Assembly (NCBI GenBank): GCA_031283515.1
Contig: JAITBS010000090.1
Location: 1 to 11,344 of the forward strand
DNA: 11,344 nt
Direction: 5' to 3'
From: Planctomycetaceae bacterium
GTDB taxonomy: Bacteria > Planctomycetota > Planctomycetia > Pirellulales > Thermoguttaceae
A program made the translations under genes and the position numbers. Below the pieces are notes generated by a model. That model had not been told where the DNA came from. It searched no databases and was given only the letters and a program-made list of their open reading frames with translations. Positions 6,598 through 11,344 of the stretch are shown piece after piece (position 1 is the first letter of the stretch; each line of letters starts with the position of its first letter).

Positions 6598-6975
6598 TTA
6601 TCGTGTCCAATTTGGTCCGCTGTAAGTTATTCCGCTTGATTTTGCGGATGCGGACGTAAATGATGTTGATGATGTTGTAGCGACTTTCCCTGCCCAAGCA
6701 GTTGTTTGGTTAGACGAAGCGTTACATTGCGGACAATAACCCGATGATGTTACACCGGACGCGGTATAAGTTGATTGACCAATGGAATTTTTTTGCGAGG
6801 TCAATGTCTTGCCGCATGTTTCACAAACATAAGAATCGCTACCAACCCGACCTCCATAACTTGCATAAATATTGGAAGTTACAGATGTTGCCCTACCACA
6901 AACCGAACAGTAATTTGTGTTGCTCAAACCGGAAACAACCGAATTACGTGTGATTGTTGCTGATGAAATTGCCAT
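6598..6975 (-). CDS. Small Ser/Thr-rich protein with three CxxC pairs (zinc-ribbon-like)
   Basis: The 125-residue product has no signal peptide or membrane helix. Its six cysteines form three CxxC pairs: C23-SV-C26-G, C51-ET-C54-G and C81-PQ-C84. The first two have knuckle-like CxxCG form and could bind one zinc as a ribbon; the third, preceded like the first by an aromatic residue (NYCSVCG, GYCPQCN), would be unpaired unless the protein dimerises or uses other ligands. The rest is very rich in Ser, Thr, Ala and Gly, especially the last 40 residues. The start is ATG 6975, because AAGGAG (6988-6983) sits 7 nt upstream; an in-frame TTG at 6993 would put this site inside the gene. I recognise no family. 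It is followed by the DUF1360-like gene, which also carries a CxxC. Confidence 0.75.
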   Translation of the reverse strand: MAISSATITRNSVVSGLSNTNYCSVCGRATSVTSNIYASYGGRVGSDSYVCETCGKTLTSQKNSIGQSTYTASGVTSSGYCPQCNASSNQTTAWAGKVATTSSTSFTSASAKSSGITYSGPNWTR

Positions 6976-6982
6976 TATTTCG

Positions 6983-6988
6983 CTCCTT
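6983..6988 (-). promoter_or_regulatory. Shine-Dalgarno that fixes the start of the CxxC-rich gene
   Basis: AAGGAG on the minus strand, 7 nt before ATG 6975. It is the clearest ribosome-binding site in the window and rules out the longer TTG-start version of the gene. Confidence 0.8.
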
Positions 6989-6993
6989 CTCAA

Positions 6994-7383
6994 TAACTCA
7001 AATTTACCGGAATAAAGAACCGTTCCTAACGAATTATTATTGTTTTTATCTATCGTACTTATGTGTTTGAAAAACCCATGTGAATTTCCTGATTTCGTTT
7101 TTTGCCGGATGTTTACGTATCACCGATTTTACCGATTCCTCTGATTATATTGATCGATTCGGTTCAATAGATTTTTCAGCAAATGCGGATTATTTCACTC
7201 ACAAACCCATTTACTTTGTCTTAAATTGGTCGTTATTTGTTGATGAATCGTCTTCATATTTGTTTGTTTTTTTACTTAGTTTTGTATTTATAATATTGAC
7301 TTTATGGCGGAATTAGTGATTGCTTAAAAAAATCGATAAAGATAAATTGCATACAATACAAATGTCAACTACTAATATAAATT
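6994..7383. other. Intergenic region with no convincing gene
   Basis: This 390-bp gap separates the AraC-family gene from the CxxC-rich gene. It holds a 78-codon plus-strand frame (7080-7316) with a GTG start, no Shine-Dalgarno and a hydrophobic end, which I do not regard as a gene. The section 7119-7165 iterates 'CCGATT'/'TGATT' words (ACCGATTTTACCGATTCC and on) and may be a decayed copy of the dispersed repeat phrase. Read on the minus strand there is a TTGACA (7368-7363), but it has no good -10 at the right distance. Confidence 0.5.
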
Positions 7384-8280
7384 CTAATATTTCTGGTATG
7401 TTGAACGAAATTGTTCAGGTTTTTTTTTCAGGAACTGACGAAAATTATGACGCAGCTGTTGAGTTGAGGTGAAACCCGCCATCAATGCAATTCGACCAAT
7501 AGGAATACGAGTGTTTTCCAATAATCGTCTGGCACGGGTTAAACGACAATAGATAATTTCGTCTAAAATAGAACGGTTTCGTACTTCCCGAAAATATCGT
7601 TCCAGTGTTCTTCGGTTGACTCCGACATTTTTGGCAATATCTTCGACACAAATTGCCCGATAACTCCATCCCCAAATAAGCCGGACAGCTTCTTCAACAA
7701 TTCCCATTTTGCCTTGAAATTCTTCTTTGATTTCCGGTTCTTTTTCAATAGTTAGGGCGAGAATCTCCAATGTAATCGCGCTGTATTGCATGGAATTTTG
7801 GGTTGGTTTCGACTGAACCAGTGCCAGCAAACGCTCAAAAGCATTTCGTAAATCTTGTGTCCGTTTGGGTCGGAACAATGGTTTTTCGTGTGTCAGGACA
7901 TTACGGCAACACAATTCATAAGCATAACTGCCGTTAAAACCAATCCAATAGTCTTCCCAACCGGTTACTGGATTGGGATGGTAAGTGTGCCAGATGTCGG
8001 GAAAAAGAATCAGAACATTGCCTTCCGACAAGGTTTGGCGACCGGTTTTTTCGGACGAAAAAGTTCCGTTTCCGTGAGTGAGAAAGAGTAATTGATATTC
8101 CGGTAAATAGCGTCCTTTTTCCGGATCGAACTGATAGGTTACCGGATGTTTGGGTGAAGGAAAAGGTTCTGCCGGCAAAACACGGTTAAAACCCAACGCC
8201 GTTACGTAAAGCCCCCAATCCAACTCTTCTTCACCAACAGGAAGATAATCACAAAATTTCAATTTTCGATCCATAAACAT
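7384..8280 (-). CDS. AraC-family transcriptional regulator with N-terminal cupin sensor
   Basis: The 298-residue protein has the standard two-part build. The N-terminal cupin-type effector domain (about 45-130) shows YLPEYQLLFLTHGNGTF (58-74), LSEGNVLILFPDIWHTYHP (84-102) and GWEDYWIGFNG (107-117). This is the usual pattern of sugar-responsive AraC regulators, with His98 and His101 in the barrel. The C-terminal DNA-binding domain (about 195-298) has two helix-turn-helix units: VEDIAKNVGVNRRTLERYF (212-230) and IGRIALMAGFTSTQQLRHNF (261-280), followed by FLKKKPEQFR, the conserved AraC ending. Start choice is uncertain (ATG 8280 or ATG 8274; neither has a Shine-Dalgarno). It follows the two DUF1559 genes on the same strand after 60 bp without a visible terminator, so co-transcription is possible. 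Its target and ligand are not shown. Confidence 0.95.
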   Translation of the reverse strand: MFMDRKLKFCDYLPVGEEELDWGLYVTALGFNRVLPAEPFPSPKHPVTYQFDPEKGRYLPEYQLLFLTHGNGTFSSEKTGRQTLSEGNVLILFPDIWHTYHPNPVTGWEDYWIGFNGSYAYELCCRNVLTHEKPLFRPKRTQDLRNAFERLLALVQSKPTQNSMQYSAITLEILALTIEKEPEIKEEFQGKMGIVEEAVRLIWGWSYRAICVEDIAKNVGVNRRTLERYFREVRNRSILDEIIYCRLTRARRLLENTRIPIGRIALMAGFTSTQQLRHNFRQFLKKKPEQFRSTYQKY

Positions 8281-8340
8281 TTTAAAACATCTTGTTCAAA
8301 ATGCATCAGGGGAATGAAATGAAAAGTGGAGTAATAATGT

Positions 8341-9543
8341 TTATGGCATTGTTACAGAATCTCCACCATCACGGCTTCCCATTGCTCCCCAAACACCAAA
8401 CAATGAGGGACCTTTAATCGAATAGGTAACTGCTCCGGTAGGATCGGTTGTACCATTGTCGATTGAGTCGGAAATAAATCGAACAGAACCATCAGCAAAT
8501 CCTACCAAAATGCCACCATTATGGAAACTTGATGCGGTAATGAATGTTCGATTATTATCGATACCTCCTCCAAAAATTGGAGAAGTAGGAAGATACCACC
8601 AACCGCCAGCGCAAGGCGCATTCGGTTTAAATGCGGTACAAAAGCCTGTGTAGTTTGGCTCTCCATCACCCCAGTTTGTTCCGCCTAATCCTCTTTGAGG
8701 TGTATTATAAGTTTTACCGCTATAAGCTGGGATAGTCGTTGCCGCAGAAGTAAATGCCCGTGTTGTAGAATTATAAGTTCCTATTGGATAATCGAAGTGT
8801 GCAGAACGAACATCTGTATCTTGTGATATAGGGGAAATTACACGTTCACTAAAAGCAATTGTATTACTTGTTCCGTCAATAACGGCTTTCATTCCAAACC
8901 AATAATTGAATCCGAAAATCCCCCGAACCTCACGGCATACGGAATAAAAAGGCGGATAAATATGTCCATATACCGGAATATCTCCGTATCCGATTCGATA
9001 ATTAGTTCGCCCTGTTTCTGTATTAGTACTGTTTGGAGCAGAAGAATCTGATGGGCAAAACAAAAATGGAAGTCGGGCAATTGGAGGATTGGCTGGACCA
9101 GCAGTATTGTAATCTTCAATACCCGGAGGCAGCGTTCCACCAATAGATGGGTTAAGTCCATTCCAGCGATAAATAAAATTATTTGCAACAATTTTATCAT
9201 AAAGTACCGTTTGTTCACAAAACGGAAGAAGAACAATAAATCCACTCAATCGAGTACCAACAGAACTCCCCGTCTCTGGAAGACTATAAGCCTTAAAGTT
9301 GTAAAAACACCCTGCCGGAAAGGCATTATGTGTTGTGTGATAGTTATGCGATGCCAATGCTAACTGCTTAATTTTGTTGGAACATTGCATTTTTCTTGCC
9401 GATTCCCGAACCGCCTGAACTGCAGGAATAAGTAAACCAATTAAGGCACCGATAATCGCAATGACAACAAGTAATTCTACAAGCGTGAACGCTTTCCGGT
9501 ATAACTGATCTTGTTTTCTGAAAAAGAATGATATTTTTGACAT
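8341..9543 (-). CDS. DUF1559 protein with prepilin-type N-terminus (paralogue 1)
   Basis: The 400-residue protein starts with a polar, basic leader of 18 residues (MSKISFFFRKQDQLYRKA) and then FTLVELLVVIAIIGALIGLL (19-38). That is a type IV pilin-like signal expected to be cut by prepilin peptidase after Ala18, with Glu23 at mature position 5. The DUF1559 domain follows: VQAVRESARKMQCSNKIKQL (42-61) with LASHNYHTTHNAFPAG, the middle DGTSNTIAFSERV, then SFHNGGILVGFADGSVRFISDSIDNGT, and the end FGVWGAMGSRDGG. This family is greatly expanded in Planctomycetes; its role is poorly known, presumably pseudopilin-like or surface-associated. The residue before the cut is Ala rather than the usual Gly, and the leader is longer than in the neighbour. 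The start at ATG 9543 has only a weak AGAAAG upstream. It follows paralogue 2 after 27 bp. Confidence 0.95.
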   Translation of the reverse strand: MSKISFFFRKQDQLYRKAFTLVELLVVIAIIGALIGLLIPAVQAVRESARKMQCSNKIKQLALASHNYHTTHNAFPAGCFYNFKAYSLPETGSSVGTRLSGFIVLLPFCEQTVLYDKIVANNFIYRWNGLNPSIGGTLPPGIEDYNTAGPANPPIARLPFLFCPSDSSAPNSTNTETGRTNYRIGYGDIPVYGHIYPPFYSVCREVRGIFGFNYWFGMKAVIDGTSNTIAFSERVISPISQDTDVRSAHFDYPIGTYNSTTRAFTSAATTIPAYSGKTYNTPQRGLGGTNWGDGEPNYTGFCTAFKPNAPCAGGWWYLPTSPIFGGGIDNNRTFITASSFHNGGILVGFADGSVRFISDSIDNGTTDPTGAVTYSIKGPSLFGVWGAMGSRDGGDSVTMP

Positions 9544-9570
9544 ACAATAATCTTTCTAAAAATAAATTTT

Positions 9571-10782
9571 TTATGGAACTTCCATTACTTCGCCGCCATC
9601 CCGTGTTCCTAAAGCTCCCCAAACACCAAAAGCAGATGTACCGGTTTTCAAAAACGTATAGGTTCCTGTTGTGTACGCAGTTGTACCGCAATCAATAGTT
9701 TCTGCTATCATCTGCACTCTTGCATCGGCAAAAACCGCCAATGCTCCTCCAGAATGGTAACTGGAAACCGCAGGAAAAGACCGATGGTTGGCACTACCGC
9801 CGGTATATTGAGGCGGCGAAGCTCCCCATGTCGCTGTTGGAGATGGAGCATTAGGTCTGATAATAGTACAAAATCCAGTATAAGAAGGCTCACCGTCACC
9901 CCAACGGCAACCACCACGACCATATTGATCGGTAGTGTACATTTTTCCCTTGAGTGAATCAGGCGGGAGAATAAATTGTATCTGATAATGTCCGTTGGGA
10001 TGTGTTCCAATATATGTTTCAGTTCCTCCTATCGGAACATGAGCCGCTCGTACATCCCGTTCTACATTCTCAGAAGCAATTACCCGTTCACTAAAGAATA
10101 CGGTTTGGCTGGAACCATCTTTGATTCTTTTCAAATCAAACCATTTGTTGAATCCAAATGCTCCTCTTGATTCATCACATTGAGTATAGGTTCCGTAACT
10201 AAAGGATACTGTTCCAAATACGGGATGGTCACCGTAACAAAATCGGTAACTGGTACGTCCTGTATCCCAATTAGAAGCCGGAGAAAGATACCTTGTAAAA
10301 GGATCAGAAGGACAATGTAAAAAACCGAGTTGTGTAATTGGCGGATTTTCTTCATTATTCAGATTACTTCCTATTGAGTTTCTGGAAGACGTGATTTTCA
10401 GAATAGTTCCGGCATTGGTCGGAAAATTATTATTCCAACGATACACGTATTCATTCTCAACAATCTTATTATAAAGTCCGCTCATTTCACAAAACGGCAA
10501 AAGAGCAATGAAACCGCTAATTCGCATACCGGTTTCCCAACCAGTACTTGTGGACAAAGAAATTCTTCCGCGAAAATTATATTGGCAACCCGATGGAAAC
10601 GCCAAAAGAGTATCGTGGTAGTTTAATGTTGCAAGTGCTATTTGTTTTAGTTTATTGGTACATTCTGCCCTTCGAGCCGATTCCCGAACCATCTGTACGG
10701 CAGGAAGAAGTAAACCGATCAACAGAGCGATAATGGCAATTACCACTAAGAGTTCAACGAGCGTAAATGCTGAATTTTTCAT
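9571..10782 (-). CDS. DUF1559 protein with prepilin-type N-terminus (paralogue 2)
   Basis: The 403-residue protein has a very short leader (MKNSA) before FTLVELLVVIAIIALLIGLL, with expected cleavage after Ala5 and Glu10 at mature position 5. The DUF1559 signatures are present: VQMVRESARRAECTNKLKQI, LNYHDTLLAFPSG, DGSSQTVFFSERV, SYHSGGALAVFADARVQMIA and the ending FGVWGALGTRDGGE. It resembles the downstream paralogue along its whole length, including LPFCE...LY.KIV.N..YRWN in the middle, so the pair arose by tandem duplication. Compared with paralogue 1, the usual FADGSVRFI block is altered to FADARVQMI. ATG 10782 has AAAGGA 7 nt upstream, and this gene is the likely first gene of a DUF1559-DUF1559-AraC unit. 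Confidence 0.95.
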   Translation of the reverse strand: MKNSAFTLVELLVVIAIIALLIGLLLPAVQMVRESARRAECTNKLKQIALATLNYHDTLLAFPSGCQYNFRGRISLSTSTGWETGMRISGFIALLPFCEMSGLYNKIVENEYVYRWNNNFPTNAGTILKITSSRNSIGSNLNNEENPPITQLGFLHCPSDPFTRYLSPASNWDTGRTSYRFCYGDHPVFGTVSFSYGTYTQCDESRGAFGFNKWFDLKRIKDGSSQTVFFSERVIASENVERDVRAAHVPIGGTETYIGTHPNGHYQIQFILPPDSLKGKMYTTDQYGRGGCRWGDGEPSYTGFCTIIRPNAPSPTATWGASPPQYTGGSANHRSFPAVSSYHSGGALAVFADARVQMIAETIDCGTTAYTTGTYTFLKTGTSAFGVWGALGTRDGGEVMEVP

Positions 10783-10829
10783 GATAAATTCCTTTTAAAG
10801 TTTAAATGTCGAATTTGAAATTTTTTACC

Positions 10830-10858
10830 ATATTACAGTTATGACAGTGAAACGTAAA
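10830..10858 (-). promoter_or_regulatory. Possible promoter of the DUF1559 gene pair
   Basis: Read on the minus strand: TTTACG (10858-10853), 17-nt spacer, TAATAT (10835-10830), about 48 nt upstream of ATG 10782. Each hexamer matches the sigma-70 consensus at four positions, so support is modest. Confidence 0.3.
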
Positions 10859-10974
10859 GTATATTCTGACGGATTTTATCCCAAACAAAATCGGTAGTCA
10901 ACTCTTTTTAGAATTTTTTCTAAAAAATTGTATCTATTCAGCCGTGATTTTATTTTGTAACAATTCGGTGAAAA

Positions 10975-11011
10975 TTTTCTTCTTCACACTCTTTCGGGGT
11001 GAAGAAAAAAA
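10975..11011. repeat. 13-bp inverted repeat with 11-nt loop
   Basis: TTTTCTTCTTCAC (10975-10987) and GTGAAGAAAAAAA (10999-11011) pair at 12 of 13 positions. On neither strand does a T-run follow the stem as a separate tract, so its role as a terminator is unclear. Confidence 0.5.
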
Positions 11012-11052
11012 ATGAAAAATGCGACCGAAATATACTTTTTGCATTCATTATT

Positions 11053-11160
11053 TTAATATTGCAACAATTTATGTTGAACAATTCCCATCGTGGTAGCGAA
11101 TTCCAATGGTGATAGGTCGTAACGATTGGTTTTGTAATTGTGTTGTACACAGTTGTTTTT
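11053..11160 (-). pseudogene. Possible transposase C-terminal remnant
   Basis: A 35-codon open stretch between two in-frame stops reads HNYKTNRYDLSPLEFA near its middle and ends QHKLLQY. The arrangement Tyr-Asn/Lys-x-x-Arg then Leu-Ser-Pro-x-Glu-Phe recalls the end of the integrase core in IS3-type transposases, where phrases such as 'LSPxEF' are common. There is no ATG near its beginning and no DDE region, so if the likeness is real it is only a decayed tail. Short-motif chance resemblance is quite possible. Confidence 0.15.
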
Positions 11161-11344
11161 TCATTTCCGTCCGTCAACAGGGTCAAGTCGGCGAGTACGC
11201 CGTATTGTTTATTGTTTAAACCGAAGTTCCTAATAAAATTGGTTAATTTTTTAACGTAAATCTTTAAGCTTGCAGTAGATAGGTCAAATTTTCTTCAAAA
11301 AGATGTAGGCATGTAAAAATATTCAAAGTCTATTGACATATAAT

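Larger units (their letters stand above)
10859..11344. other. Right-edge intergenic region without a convincing gene
   Basis: I find no credible complete gene here. The stretch contains an A/T-only inverted repeat (TTTTAGA/TCTAAAA around 10906-10925), a 13-bp inverted repeat at 10975-11011, a small CGGCG-AGTA-CGCCG hairpin near 11190-11205, and a 35-codon fragment (11053-11160, minus) resembling a transposase end. TTGACA followed at once by TATAAT closes the window (11333-11344); the two hexamers lack the needed spacing, but either could belong to a promoter of a gene beyond the edge. Confidence 0.5.

Noticed and set aside
7080..7316. 78-codon plus-strand frame with a hydrophobic C-terminus
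   Set aside because: GTG start with no Shine-Dalgarno, composition driven by repeated CGATT/TGATT words, and no recognisable family; it looks like chance reading of degenerate repeat DNA.
10950..11186. 78-codon minus-strand frame in the right-edge region
   Set aside because: Overlaps an inverted repeat, has no Shine-Dalgarno and no family resemblance; a different frame there has the only suggestive motif.
11333..11344. Promoter TTGACA plus TATAAT at the window end
   Set aside because: The two hexamers are adjacent with no 16-18 nt spacer, so they cannot act together; the sequence beyond is not visible.

Overview
The window is about 11.3 kb of AT-rich bacterial DNA that most likely comes from a low-GC planctomycete, perhaps a host-associated or anaerobic lineage. 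The main evidence is a tandem pair of DUF1559 proteins with a prepilin-type 'AFTLVELLVVIAII' N-terminus, a family strongly expanded in Planctomycetes. A secreted GH127/DUF1680-type glycosidase, a cupin-AraC regulator, frequent lack of Shine-Dalgarno sites and repeat-laden intergenic DNA agree with this. The assignment is inference; no rRNA is present.

Layout. At the left edge (1-835, minus) lies the N-terminal 278 residues of an unrecognised exported protein that runs off the window. Next, on the minus strand, is a probable two-gene unit: a CheX/CheC-like protein (2196-2675) followed by a single-pass inner-membrane protein (1162-2082) that looks like a PilO-type pilus assembly protein with a PilP/GspC-like C-terminal domain. 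A 730-bp intergenic stretch (2676-3406) is packed with tandem, palindromic and dispersed repeats. It precedes the only plus-strand gene, a secreted GH127 (DUF1680) family protein with an apparent Cys/Glu metal-thiolate active site (3407-5566). The same repeat family recurs in opposite orientation just downstream of that gene (5630-5700), so the glycosidase is bracketed by inverted repeat copies.

The rest is minus strand: tRNA-Ser(CGA) at 5784-5865; a three-helix membrane protein with a DUF1360-like CxxCxGFWxG motif (5981-6454); a possible structured RNA made of nested inverted repeats (6508-6588); a Ser/Thr-rich small protein with three CxxC pairs and the clearest Shine-Dalgarno in the window (6598-6975); an AraC-family regulator (7384-8280); and the two DUF1559 prepilin-like paralogues (8341-9543 and 9571-10782). 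The right edge (10783-11344) has no convincing gene, only inverted repeats, a possible promoter and a short fragment resembling a transposase C-terminus.

Together the genes suggest envelope functions: type IV pilus or type II secretion machinery (PilO/P-like protein, prepilin-like proteins, a CheX-type response component) and polysaccharide breakdown (GH127, and an AraC regulator of the sugar-responsive type). No direct link between the glycosidase and the AraC regulator is visible, because they are 1.8 kb apart and convergent. I see no CRISPR array, no intact insertion sequence and no defence system.
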